Assembly (NCBI GenBank): GCA_900315015.1
Contig: OMXJ01000006.1
Coordinates: 49,592-113,591, forward strand
Length of the DNA stretch: 64,000 nucleotides
DNA from: an uncultured Eubacteriales bacterium
GTDB taxonomy: Bacteria > Bacillota > Clostridia > Lachnospirales > Lachnospiraceae
Direction: 5' to 3'
The stretch's first letter is position 1. Every line of letters begins with the position of its first letter. The notes beneath the pieces were generated by a model that saw nothing but the letters and a program-made list of their open reading frames with translations, was not told the origin of the DNA and searched no databases. The position numbers and the translations under genes were made by a program. Below are positions 1 to 8,520 of this stretch, piece after piece.

Positions 1-1
1 G

Positions 2-409
2 GTTTGGAATAAAGAACTTCAGCTTCATACAAAAATGCCGGAGAGCCTTGGCAGAAAGTCTGCGATTTATAATATCTGGATAGATGCTTATGTAAAGGCA
101 GTATTAATGGATGTCTATGATAGGATGTTTTTACTTATGAGTACTAAATATGACATACCAAAGCCTGGGCTCAGACTTAGAAGCATGAAAACAAGATGGG
201 GAGTCTGTAATATAACAGATTGCATAATAACCTTAAATACAAAGCTTATAGCTGCGCCTATAAGGGCGATTGAATATGTAGCAGTACACGAGTTTTCACA
301 TCTTCTAGAGGCAAACCATTCAAAAAAATTTTATGCTGTAATTTATGGTGTTATGCCAGATTATGAAGAAAGAGAAGGATATTTAAGGGAGCTAAGGCTC
401 GGAGATTAG
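2..409 (+). CDS. YgjP-type (DUF45/M48-like) zinc metallopeptidase, C-terminal part
   Basis: The reading frame is open to the left edge, so the gene begins before the window; the ATG at 35 is probably internal. The visible part carries an RWGVC segment, a conserved LN pair and an HEFSH zinc motif followed by NHS, the usual HExxH plus downstream His ligand layout of the YgjP/SprT-like family. Counted from the Met at 35, the zinc ligands are H85, H89 and H95, and E86 is the general base. Family members are small cytosolic metal-dependent proteases of mostly unknown substrate. A promoter follows at once, so the next gene is a separate unit. Family assignment is firm; the biological role is not known. 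Confidence 0.85.
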   Translation, partial: VWNKELQLHTKMPESLGRKSAIYNIWIDAYVKAVLMDVYDRMFLLMSTKYDIPKPGLRLRSMKTRWGVCNITDCIITLNTKLIAAPIRAIEYVAVHEFSHLLEANHSKKFYAVIYGVMPDYEEREGYLRELRLGD

Positions 410-416
410 AATATGG

Positions 417-444
417 TTGTAAATCATATGATTTTTGATATAAT
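417..444 (+). promoter_or_regulatory. Sigma-A type promoter
   Basis: A TTGTAA -35 element (417-422) and a TATAAT -10 element (439-444) are 16 bases apart, and TGA precedes the -10 as an extended -10. It lies in the 74-base gap before the gene starting at 484. Confidence 0.6.
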
Positions 445-483
445 TAAAATGTTATGAAAATTAAATAATGAAGGGAAATACTT

Positions 484-2175
484 ATGTCAAAGAGTAAAGA
501 AAAGGAAAGTACTAAGGCAGAGCAAAAAAATCCGCCTCAGAGAGCGGGTGCAGGTATTTTAAAGAATAAGTGGTATCTTTATCTTACCGAATTCTTTGAT
601 GGTATGGCTGTAATGGCGGTAGAGCTTGGAGCAAGCAGACTGGTGGCGCCGTACTTTAGCTCATCTCAGATTGTATGGACCATAATAATAGGAATAATAA
701 TGATTGCAATGGCCCTCGGAAATGTATTCGGTGGAAAATGGGCAGATAAGGACAATGATCCATCAAAGCTATTTAGAAGGATAATTATTGCAGCCATATG
801 GATAGCGCTGATACCGTTTGCAGGTAAATACATAATAGTCGGAATTACTGGAATACTTATAGTTACGGTGAATACGAATCTTCTTATATGGGCCGCCTTT
901 TTAGCCTGTCTTATAATATTCGTATTTCCTCTCTTCCTTCTTGGAACGGTTACTCCATCTCTTATAAGGTATACAGTTTCAGATTTAAAGGAGAGCGGAA
1001 GCGTAGCAGGTAGACTTGGAGCCTGCAATACAATAGGAAGCATAATCGGAACCTTCCTTCCTACCTTTGTAACGATACCGGCTGTAGGAACTTCAATGAC
1101 CTTCCTCATTTTTTCAGGAATATTGCTGCTTCTTGGCATAATGTATTTTGTATCAAATGGCGGAGGAAAAAAGACGGTAGCTGTCGGAACCTCGGCATTC
1201 ATACTAGGCTGCGTTTTAGGGCACAGATCTAATTTTGCTTTCTGGGAAACTTCGCTTACCTACGAGGGCGAGTCAATATATAACTATTTACAGGTGAAGG
1301 ATTCAGAGAGAGATACTGCTCTTTCAACAAATGTAATGTTCGGAGTGCAGTCTGTCAAGATGAAAACCGATGGACTTACAAATATGTATTACGATTATGC
1401 TCTTGCAGCGCCTTTGATGGCAGGCAAGAAACAGCCTAAGATATTAATTCTTGGAATGGGAACAGGAACCTATGCAACTCAGTGTCAGAAGTATTTTAAA
1501 GGCTCTGACATTACCGGAGTTGAAATAGATGAAAAGATAACTGATCTAGCACATGAGTACTTTGAGCTAGATGAGAATATTCCGGTTTATACCTATGACG
1601 GCAGAGCTTTTTTAAATGCAGTAGATGATAAGTATGATGTAATAATGGTAGACGCATATCAGGATATAACAATTCCTTTTCAGATGAGCTCTGTTGAATT
1701 TTTTACTCTTGTTAAGGAGCACCTTAATGAAAACGGCGTGATGGTAATGAACATGAACATGCACGGAAGTGATGGAGAGGAGGATATTACTACCTATCTT
1801 TCAGATACTGTAAAGAGCGTGTTCCCGGAGGTATATACCAGTAATGTTCCATGGAGCACTAACAGGGAGCTTTTTGCAGGAGGCGTAGAGGGAAAAACTC
1901 TTATGCTTGAGAGCTTTAATTCTGAAATGGAAGAATATAGGAAAAAGAGCGCAGAGGGAGAAGAATATGCCGGAGAGCTTTATAACCTTATGTTAAATGT
2001 ACAGGCGGGACTTACGGGCTATGTGTCAAAGGGCTATTTATTTACCGATGATAAGGCACCGGTAGAGCTTCTTGGAATGAATGTAATAGACGGACTTATA
2101 CAAGGAGAACTCGGATATTATAAGGACATTTTTATGAAGGATGGAATAAAAGGACTTCTTAGAGAAATTCAATAA
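484..2175 (+). CDS. Membrane-domain/spermidine-synthase-like fusion protein
   Basis: This 563-residue protein joins a polytopic membrane half (about residues 30-245, several hydrophobic helices) to a soluble half resembling the aminopropyltransferase/spermidine synthase Rossmann fold. The soluble half shows the nucleotide-binding loop GMGTGT (about residues 324-329), the acidic VEID after the next strand, and the VDAYQD segment with D390 where spermidine synthases carry a catalytic Asp. Such fusions are widespread in bacteria and often labelled fused MFS/spermidine synthase, but substrates are mostly undemonstrated, and no speD-like gene is nearby. The gene stands alone between its own promoter and a terminator. 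A membrane-anchored methyltransferase-fold enzyme of other specificity is the main alternative. Confidence 0.75.
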   Translation: MSKSKEKESTKAEQKNPPQRAGAGILKNKWYLYLTEFFDGMAVMAVELGASRLVAPYFSSSQIVWTIIIGIIMIAMALGNVFGGKWADKDNDPSKLFRRIIIAAIWIALIPFAGKYIIVGITGILIVTVNTNLLIWAAFLACLIIFVFPLFLLGTVTPSLIRYTVSDLKESGSVAGRLGACNTIGSIIGTFLPTFVTIPAVGTSMTFLIFSGILLLLGIMYFVSNGGGKKTVAVGTSAFILGCVLGHRSNFAFWETSLTYEGESIYNYLQVKDSERDTALSTNVMFGVQSVKMKTDGLTNMYYDYALAAPLMAGKKQPKILILGMGTGTYATQCQKYFKGSDITGVEIDEKITDLAHEYFELDENIPVYTYDGRAFLNAVDDKYDVIMVDAYQDITIPFQMSSVEFFTLVKEHLNENGVMVMNMNMHGSDGEEDITTYLSDTVKSVFPEVYTSNVPWSTNRELFAGGVEGKTLMLESFNSEMEEYRKKSAEGEEYAGELYNLMLNVQAGLTGYVSKGYLFTDDKAPVELLGMNVIDGLIQGELGYYKDIFMKDGIKGLLREIQ

Positions 2176-2182
2176 ATAATAT

Positions 2183-2220
2183 AAAAAAGGTCTTCTTTTT
2201 AAGGAGATCTTTTTTATTTT
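2183..2220 (+). terminator. Rho-independent terminator
   Basis: An 11-bp stem (2183-2193 with 2205-2215, one G-T pair) has an 11-base loop and ends in a U-rich tract just after the stop of the preceding gene. Confidence 0.75.
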
Positions 2221-2276
2221 CCCCAAAAATATGGCGCCTATATTTGAGAAAAAAAGTACCATTTTAAGTAAATATA

Positions 2277-2285
2277 TGTTATAAT
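2277..2285 (+). promoter_or_regulatory. Extended -10 promoter for the moxR operon
   Basis: TGTTATAAT is a perfect TGn plus TATAAT. No good -35 hexamer lies 16-18 bases upstream, as expected for an extended -10 promoter. It would give a leader of about 115 bases before the TTG start at 2407. Confidence 0.55.
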
Positions 2286-2406
2286 GAAATAGATACTCTG
2301 TTCATAGTAAATTTACACAATTAAGGCTTTGTGTTTTAAGAATATATTTTTCTGCGGCTATTGATAAAGGTGTGGTTTGCGGATGGAAAAATGGAGGGAA
2401 AAATAA

Positions 2407-3342
2407 TTGGAAAATTATGGTGAAGTAGTTAATAGAATCCAAAGTGAAGTAAATAAAATTATAAAAGGAAAAGAGGATGTAGTCCAGAAGGTACTTGCAG
2501 CCATAGTCGCAGGTGGACATATTCTCATGGAGGATATTCCAGGCGTAGGAAAGACTACCCTTGCGACCACCTTTGCAAAGACTCTTTCCCTTGAATATCA
2601 CAGAGTACAGTTTACGCCTGATGTACTCCCAAGTGACCTTTTAGGTTTTTCAATGTACAATAATAAGACAAATGAGTTTGAGTTTCATGATGGTTCTCTT
2701 TTCTGCAATCTGTTCCTTGCAGATGAGATAAACAGAACATCTCCAAAGACTCAGTCTGCACTTCTTGAAGCAATGGAAGAGAGACAGGCTAGTATAGAAG
2801 GAAGAACGAGAAAGCTTCCAGAGCCTTTTATCGTAATTGCTACGCAGAACCCTACAGGTTCTTCAGGTACTCAGATGCTTCCAGAATCTCAGCTCGACAG
2901 ATTCATGGTCTGTTTATCTATGGGCTATCCATCTCATGAGGATGCAATAAAAATTCTTAAAGGCGAAGTATGGCATAATCTTGATAGTGTACAGTCACTT
3001 GTGACACTTGATGAATTAAAGGAACTTCAGGTAATATCAGGAAAAGCTTTTGTTCATGAAGCCCTTTATGATTATATTGTAACTATAGTAGAGACGACAA
3101 GAAAAAATGATCTTTTTTCAATGGGAGCTAGTCCTAGAGGAACCATAGCACTTCTTCGAATGGCAAGGGCTATGGCAGTTCTCAATGGAAGAAATTTTGT
3201 CAATGCCTCTGATGTTCAGTCTGTTGTAAAGGATGTATTAGGTCACAGAGTGCATCTTAGCGCTAGAGCAAAGGCTGAGGGAATGGGAATTCAGGAGGCA
3301 ATGAACAGATTGCTTCATGAAGTAAGACCTCCTAGAACATGA
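2407..3342 (+). CDS. MoxR-family AAA+ ATPase
   Basis: This 311-residue AAA+ ATPase shows a Walker A PGVGKTT (about residues 45-51), a Walker B FLADEIN followed by the RTSPKTQSALLEAMEE helix typical of MoxR proteins, a sensor-1 ATQNP, and the C-terminal lid with SPRG. MoxR proteins act as chaperone-like ATPases on partner proteins and are usually encoded with DUF58 and transglutaminase-like genes, exactly the arrangement here. The start is TTG at 2407: GGAGGG lies 8 bases upstream and no ATG is available near the conserved N-terminus. The cargo is unknown; the DUF58 and membrane transglutaminase neighbours suggest a cell-envelope task. Confidence 0.92.
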   Translation: MENYGEVVNRIQSEVNKIIKGKEDVVQKVLAAIVAGGHILMEDIPGVGKTTLATTFAKTLSLEYHRVQFTPDVLPSDLLGFSMYNNKTNEFEFHDGSLFCNLFLADEINRTSPKTQSALLEAMEERQASIEGRTRKLPEPFIVIATQNPTGSSGTQMLPESQLDRFMVCLSMGYPSHEDAIKILKGEVWHNLDSVQSLVTLDELKELQVISGKAFVHEALYDYIVTIVETTRKNDLFSMGASPRGTIALLRMARAMAVLNGRNFVNASDVQSVVKDVLGHRVHLSARAKAEGMGIQEAMNRLLHEVRPPRT

Positions 3343-3391
3343 TAAAATCAGCATTAAGGCTTTAAAATAAGATAAGTATAGGGAAAAGCAT

Positions 3392-4450
3392 ATGGAAAAT
3401 AGAAAAATAAAAATAAAGCCTAGGATATTCAGAATTATCGAGCTTATTTGGTTCTTTGCTGTAAATACGGCTCTGTATTTTATTTTTCATAATTACTTCC
3501 TGTGGCTGTTTGATGTATTAATAGTCATTATGGTAATGGTATCAATAGCAAGCGGCTATTATTTGGCAAAAAATATCGAGGTAAAGGCTGTATCAGGTGC
3601 AGATAGGGTTAAAAAAGGAGAAGAGATTCCCTTAAGGGTTTCTGTAAGTAATCCGACCTGGGCCATGGCGCTTGATTGCAACTTTGATATGAGCGCTAGG
3701 AACATATTTTTTGGAAGTAAGAATGATTTTAATTTAGCATTGCCGGTTCAGCCAAAGGATGAAAGTTCGATGGATCTGCCACTGAAAATAGAAAAAATTG
3801 GAAAATATGAGGTAATGATAAATAAGGTCATTCTTCAGGATTTCATTGGAATGCTTTATTTTCATGTACCGGTTACATCCTCATGTACTGTTACTGCTCT
3901 TCCTGAGGGAAGTGAAGCTATAGACTTTGAGCCGGGAGGCTTCCTTTCAGCCATGAGTGAGTCAGAAGAAAGTGGCAAGAAGGGAAGTGATTTCTCTGAG
4001 GTCAGCGACATAAGAGAATATATTCCTGGTGACAGGATAAGAGATATTCACTGGAAGCTCAGTGCGAAGGCACAAAAGCTCATGGTAAAGGAAAGAGTTT
4101 CAGTTTCAGGAAGTGAAATGGTAATACTTATGGAGCTAAGCGAGGATGAAAAGCTCTCTGAGGATGTACTAACAGGAACCTATCAGATAATAAATGCCTT
4201 TATGGCACTTAATGTGCAGCAGCGACTCATGCTGTGGAATGCAGCAGGCTTTACCTTTACCGAGTATTCAATCGGAAGTAGACGAGAGCTTGAGGATGCT
4301 TATATAGATATTTTCGAGACACCTATGACAAATGCACAAGGCGCAAATTTAAAGGACATGGTACGCAACCTTCATCCATTCCTCACTGCTTATTTAGCTG
4401 TAGGTGCAAAGGATGGAAAGGTTTCTTGGGAGATGACAGACAATGGCTAG
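3392..4450 (+). CDS. DUF58-family membrane-anchored protein
   Basis: This 352-residue protein has two N-terminal hydrophobic helices (about residues 14-50), then a soluble region ending in the DUF58 signature REYIPGDRIRDIHWKLSAK, followed by a VWA-like alpha/beta segment. DUF58 proteins accompany MoxR ATPases and are thought to be their partners. It lies 49 bases after the MoxR gene and its last 8 bases overlap the next gene, so the three are probably translated together. The start at 3392 follows a weak GGGAAAAG. The family is clear but the function is unknown. Confidence 0.88.
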   Translation: MENRKIKIKPRIFRIIELIWFFAVNTALYFIFHNYFLWLFDVLIVIMVMVSIASGYYLAKNIEVKAVSGADRVKKGEEIPLRVSVSNPTWAMALDCNFDMSARNIFFGSKNDFNLALPVQPKDESSMDLPLKIEKIGKYEVMINKVILQDFIGMLYFHVPVTSSCTVTALPEGSEAIDFEPGGFLSAMSESEESGKKGSDFSEVSDIREYIPGDRIRDIHWKLSAKAQKLMVKERVSVSGSEMVILMELSEDEKLSEDVLTGTYQIINAFMALNVQQRLMLWNAAGFTFTEYSIGSRRELEDAYIDIFETPMTNAQGANLKDMVRNLHPFLTAYLAVGAKDGKVSWEMTDNG

Positions 4451-6959
4451 AAATAAGAAGATAAAGGAACCAGAATTAATGTATCTGGTTGATGGCCTTG
4501 TGCTGAAACAGGAGAAGATACCTCAGCGTGAAAACAGATTACTGGCGCTTTTTTTAAAGGGACTTACAGTATATCTGGTAGTAATGGGAGGAGTCGGAGG
4601 CTTCCTATCAGCCGTAGGCTCGGATTATTCGGTGCTATTGCTTAATTTAATAGTTTTTGCAGAGGCAATGTACTGCTGTATGCTGTTTTATAATAAGATA
4701 TGGCAGAACCTGGGCTATTTACTGCTTTTAGCACTGATGATATTCATGTTCTATATATTTAGATATTATGTGGCGAGTGGAATGTTCGCCGTTTATAATG
4801 ATTTTCAGAACATGGCCTCGGATTACTTTGATAGTAATGCGACAAGAACGTTAGATGAGTTTATTGAGGACAGAAAGCTTGCAATAACCATAGGTATGGG
4901 ATATCTTTCGGTTATCTTTTGTTTATTGTCAAATATTCAGATATCAAGAGCAATGAGATATTCAGGCTTTGTTGCAGATACAATTGTAGCCTGGCTTATT
5001 CCTGCATACTTTGACAAAGAGCCGAATCCTGTATATTTCATAATGCTTCTTGCAGGCACTATTTTAGTGTATGCTAGAAATGCAGGAGGACACTATAAGC
5101 TCAGCTTTTCTAATGCCGATTATTCAATAGAAAATGCAGATGCACTAAAGAAGAAAAAGAAAAAGAAGAAAGCGCTAGCCACTAAGAAGCTAAAGCTTAA
5201 TTATAATTACAGAAATAAAATAGTAATTACAGGCCTTCTTGCTTCTTTTATATTTAGCATAATAGTAATATCAGTAGTGGGAATAATATATCCTAAAAAT
5301 ACCTTTAAGAGCAATCATAAGGATAGTAAGCTAAAGGAATCTACTAAGGAATATATAGAGAACTTCACTCTTTTAGGTCTTGCAGGTATGATAAACTGGT
5401 ATAGGTCATCGGGAGGTATTTCAAGCGGAGAACTTGGAGGAGTAGCTTCCGTTAACTATGATTATCAGACAGACTTTACAATTAAGTTCGTGCCATATAC
5501 TTATGAAAGAATGTATATAAAGCAGTTTATCGGAACTAATTACCTGGCTTTTGAGAATAGATGGGAAATGGTCGAGTATGATAATAAAATCAATCTTGAT
5601 TTCATTTATAATTCGGATGAAAAGCCGTCCGTTGATGAAAATAATACGACCTGGCAGCATAATAGAAAGCGCTTTTTGGATAGTACTGTCTTAGCGTATA
5701 AAATAATAGGTGACGATCAGATTTCACGTGGTTTAGCGGAAGATAAAATGACAGCAGCAAGGGCTGTTATGGAAGTTATTGATCCTGTTGCAACAAGCGT
5801 TTATCTGCCATATTACACGATGCAGGTGGATAAGATGGGGATGTCCGGAAACACCACAAGCTATACCTACTATCCAAAAGTAACTGATAATCAGGTGTAT
5901 AATTATTTAGGGGAAGCAATACCTGATGAATTCGTTTATACTGATGATTTAAATATTTCGAACTATGTTGATGTTGTGGACATCATCAGAGAGACGGCAA
6001 TGCGCATGGGATTAGATAAAGATTCCGTAAATGAAATAGGTGTAGATGGAGTAGTTGCTAAAATAGCAGAATTCTTCCAAAATAATTATCCGTATACACT
6101 AAGGCCTGGTTCAACACCTTATAATGAAGACTTTGTAAGCTACTTCCTTACAACTAACAAAAAGGGATACTGTGTCCATTTTGCAACGGCAGGAACTCTC
6201 ATACTCAGATATTTAGGCATTCCTGCCCGATATGTAGAGGGCTATGCGGTAGATGCAAATGAAATCATTGAAAATGCTGCAAATGAATCAGATCCAGTCG
6301 AGGATTACTATGTAGGCTATAATCCGCTTGGAAGCTCCGGTGTTATTTCGCTTGAAATACCTGATGCTGACGGACATGCATGGATAGAGGTATATGATGA
6401 AAAGGAGGGATGGTATCCAGTAGAGGTGACACCTTCTTCTGATGAGGAAGAGGATACCTCACAGAATGCGCTATATTCCTTCCTTATGAATTTATTCCTT
6501 ATGAACGGTCAGGGAGCGGTTGAAAATAATGCAAATAATACAGAGGAAAACAATACCGGAGAAGCATTAAAAGATTTTTCAAATAAGCTTATTAATGTTG
6601 TGGGTATCTTCCTTGTAGCAGTTTTAGTTATTGCCTTACTTATCTTATTAGGAATGTTCCTTGTAAAGTTTGTGAGATATTCTAGAGCAGATATCAATGA
6701 TAAGCTCATCATTAAATATCATGATTTTATAAAGAAGAGAACCCGCAGAAGTAAGGAGCTCTCTGAAATGATAAATTATGAGGAGCAGCTAAATTACCTC
6801 TTTGATAACAAGGTAATAGAAGTATCTGAGGAAAATGCAAAGATGGCAGGAAGAATTCTTGATAAAGCAGGTTTCTCGGATATAAAAATATCAGAAGAGG
6901 AATTTGAATTTGTAATAAATAATATAATTAAGGCTAGGCACCTTAAAAGTAAAATTTGA
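4443..6959 (+). CDS. Membrane transglutaminase-like protein (TgpA type)
   Basis: This 838-residue protein has about six N-terminal membrane helices, a seventh near residue 260, a large extracytoplasmic region, a transglutaminase-like core and one C-terminal helix (about residues 715-740) followed by a cytosolic tail. The core shows GYCVHFATAG with the nucleophile candidate C577, the Arg-rich PARYVEGYA strand, and DGHAWIEVY with H645. The third triad position is Glu (E661 in PVEVTP) rather than the more common Asp. A run of lysines (about residues 238-247) precedes the seventh helix. It closes the moxR-DUF58-transglutaminase operon and overlaps DUF58 by 8 bases. Family members may act as envelope proteases or cross-linking enzymes; substrates are unknown. 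Confidence 0.88.
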   Translation: MARNKKIKEPELMYLVDGLVLKQEKIPQRENRLLALFLKGLTVYLVVMGGVGGFLSAVGSDYSVLLLNLIVFAEAMYCCMLFYNKIWQNLGYLLLLALMIFMFYIFRYYVASGMFAVYNDFQNMASDYFDSNATRTLDEFIEDRKLAITIGMGYLSVIFCLLSNIQISRAMRYSGFVADTIVAWLIPAYFDKEPNPVYFIMLLAGTILVYARNAGGHYKLSFSNADYSIENADALKKKKKKKKALATKKLKLNYNYRNKIVITGLLASFIFSIIVISVVGIIYPKNTFKSNHKDSKLKESTKEYIENFTLLGLAGMINWYRSSGGISSGELGGVASVNYDYQTDFTIKFVPYTYERMYIKQFIGTNYLAFENRWEMVEYDNKINLDFIYNSDEKPSVDENNTTWQHNRKRFLDSTVLAYKIIGDDQISRGLAEDKMTAARAVMEVIDPVATSVYLPYYTMQVDKMGMSGNTTSYTYYPKVTDNQVYNYLGEAIPDEFVYTDDLNISNYVDVVDIIRETAMRMGLDKDSVNEIGVDGVVAKIAEFFQNNYPYTLRPGSTPYNEDFVSYFLTTNKKGYCVHFATAGTLILRYLGIPARYVEGYAVDANEIIENAANESDPVEDYYVGYNPLGSSGVISLEIPDADGHAWIEVYDEKEGWYPVEVTPSSDEEEDTSQNALYSFLMNLFLMNGQGAVENNANNTEENNTGEALKDFSNKLINVVGIFLVAVLVIALLILLGMFLVKFVRYSRADINDKLIIKYHDFIKKRTRRSKELSEMINYEEQLNYLFDNKVIEVSEENAKMAGRILDKAGFSDIKISEEEFEFVINNIIKARHLKSKI

Positions 6960-6976
6960 AAAAAGTATAGATTATT

Positions 6977-7031
6977 GGACGTAAATATAGTATAATATTT
7001 TCATCATTGTACTAATTTACGTCCTTTTTTT
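6977..7031 (+). terminator. Strong terminator hairpin after the transglutaminase gene
   Basis: GGACGTAAAT (6977-6986) pairs perfectly with ATTTACGTCC (7015-7024), and TAGTA/TACTA extend the stem after a one-base bulge. Seven T follow. The loop region contains a TATAAT that lacks a suitably placed -35 and is probably coincidental. Confidence 0.8.
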
Positions 7032-7126
7032 ACGGTGAGATTTTGGAAATTTTCTTTAAAATAAATCTTTTATATAGGGCTCATTCGGTACATAAGGTTG
7101 AAAAAATGTGAGAAGGAGATGAAATT

Positions 7127-8197
7127 ATGAGTTTAAAAATTGGAATGCTCACCAGTGGCGGTGACTGTCAGGCTTTAAATGCAGCAATGAGAGGTGTTGC
7201 AAAGACACTTTACAAGCAGGAAAAAGATGTAAAGATCTATGGATTTTTAAATGGCTATAAGGGCTTAATTTATGGAAAATATGAGCTCATGAAGGAAAAG
7301 GATTTCAGCGGAATACTCACAGAGGGCGGAACTATTCTTGGAACCTCAAGAGAGCCTTTTAAGTACATTAATAATGTTGGTGAGGATGGCGTCAATAAGG
7401 TGCCGGCTATGATAGATACTTACAAAAAGCTTGATCTTGACTGTCTTGTTGTACTTGGAGGAAATGGCTCTCATAAGACAGCGGGACTCCTTAAGTCTAA
7501 GGGACTTAATGTAGTTACTCTTCCAAAGACGATTGATAATGATATAGCAGGAAGCGACCATACCTTCGGTTTTATGTCAGCAGTAGATATTGCTACAACG
7601 GCACTCGATCAGATTCATTCAACTGCAGCATCACATAGCAGAGTTTTTATTGTTGAGCTCATGGGTCATAAGACAGGCTGGCTTACTCTCTATGCTGGTA
7701 TAGCAGGCGGCGCAGACATAATACTCCTTCCTGAAATTCCTTATGAAACAAAGGCGATTGTCAAGACAATTAAGGAAAGATCAAAGAAGGGCAAGAAATT
7801 TACAATTATAGCAATGGCAGAGGGCGCAATTTCAGAAGAGGATGCTAAGCTTAGTAAGAAGGAAAGAAGAGAGGTATATGCAAATTATCCGTCAGTTTCC
7901 TATAAGCTTAGTGCAGAACTTACTGAGGCAACAGGTCAGGAGGTAAGAGTTACAATTCCTGGTCATGTTCAAAGAGGTGGATCCCCGGATCCATTTGACA
8001 GAGTATTAGCTACTCGTCTTGGAATTGCTGCAGCAGAGCTCATTATTAATAAGGAATATGGTTATATGGTATGCGAAGAGAATAATCAGATTTCAAAAAT
8101 TGCAATTGAAGAGGTTGCAGGAAAGACAAGACTTATAGAAACAGATGATCCTATGCTCGAACAGGCTGAGAAAATGGGAATCTGTCTCGGAAGATAA
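7127..8197 (+). CDS. pfkA: 6-phosphofructokinase
   Basis: The 356-residue product phosphorylates fructose 6-phosphate to the 1,6-bisphosphate in glycolysis. It shows the family landmarks SGGDCQALNA near the N-terminus, VVLGGNGSHKT, PKTIDNDIAGSDHTFGF, FIVELMGHKTGW and a late GHVQRGGSPDPFDR. Glycine follows the position-103 equivalent (E. coli numbering), which favours ATP over pyrophosphate. The position itself is Asn instead of the Mg-binding Asp, and Lys occupies the position-124 equivalent, a residue common in PPi-dependent and mixed-clade enzymes. The donor is therefore uncertain by sequence alone. It starts after AGAAGGAGATG spacing typical of a strong ribosome binding site and ends in its own terminator, so it is monocistronic. 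Confidence 0.9.
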   Translation: MSLKIGMLTSGGDCQALNAAMRGVAKTLYKQEKDVKIYGFLNGYKGLIYGKYELMKEKDFSGILTEGGTILGTSREPFKYINNVGEDGVNKVPAMIDTYKKLDLDCLVVLGGNGSHKTAGLLKSKGLNVVTLPKTIDNDIAGSDHTFGFMSAVDIATTALDQIHSTAASHSRVFIVELMGHKTGWLTLYAGIAGGADIILLPEIPYETKAIVKTIKERSKKGKKFTIIAMAEGAISEEDAKLSKKERREVYANYPSVSYKLSAELTEATGQEVRVTIPGHVQRGGSPDPFDRVLATRLGIAAAELIINKEYGYMVCEENNQISKIAIEEVAGKTRLIETDDPMLEQAEKMGICLGR

Positions 8198-8237
8198 TTG
8201 TCTGAGCCCTTTTTAATTCATTAAGACAGATAGTACT

Positions 8238-8272
8238 GCGGGATAAGGCGAAGGGCTTTGTCCCGCTTTTTT
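8238..8272 (+). terminator. Rho-independent terminator of pfkA
   Basis: GCGGGATAA (8238-8246) pairs with TTGTCCCGC (8258-8266) using one T-G pair, followed by six T. Confidence 0.85.
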
Positions 8273-8299
8273 ATTTAAATAGCCATATAGAAAATGGTA

Positions 8300-8464
8300 A
8301 AAGATAGAGGCCAAAGATAGAGGCCAAAGATAGAGGCCAAAGATAAAGGCAAAGATAGAGGCCAGAGATAAAGGCAAAGATAGAGGCCAAAGATAAAGAC
8401 AAAGATAAATGCTAAAGACAAAAGTAAAAGATAAAGGTAAAAGACAAATACCAAAGATAAGGGT
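8300..8464. repeat. Degenerate purine-rich tandem array, about 13 units of 12-13 bp
   Basis: The first three units (8300-8338) are identical copies of AAAGATAGAGGCC. Later units alternate 12- and 13-base variants (for example AAAGATAAAGGC) and decay progressively to 8464. A further AAAGAAATAGGATA pair lies near 8474-8500. The array fills most of the 323-base gap between the pfkA terminator and nagA and would lie in the nagA leader. One strand is almost pure purine. No promoter could be placed confidently inside it. Confidence 0.85.
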
Positions 8465-8520
8465 AAAGGATTAAAGAAATAGGATAAAGAAATAGGATAA
8501 GGTAATATACAGAGGTGAAA

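Noticed and set aside
666..1202. Minus-strand 178-residue frame opposite the membrane/aminopropyltransferase gene
   Set aside because: It is antisense to a gene with clear domain motifs and shows no recognisable family features.
6991..6996. Promoter inside the pfkA upstream hairpin
   Set aside because: TATAAT is present, but no -35 lies at a usable distance and the site is in a terminator loop.
8300..8464. CRISPR array
   Set aside because: Units are 12-13 bp, directly abutting, without spacers, and no cas genes are present.
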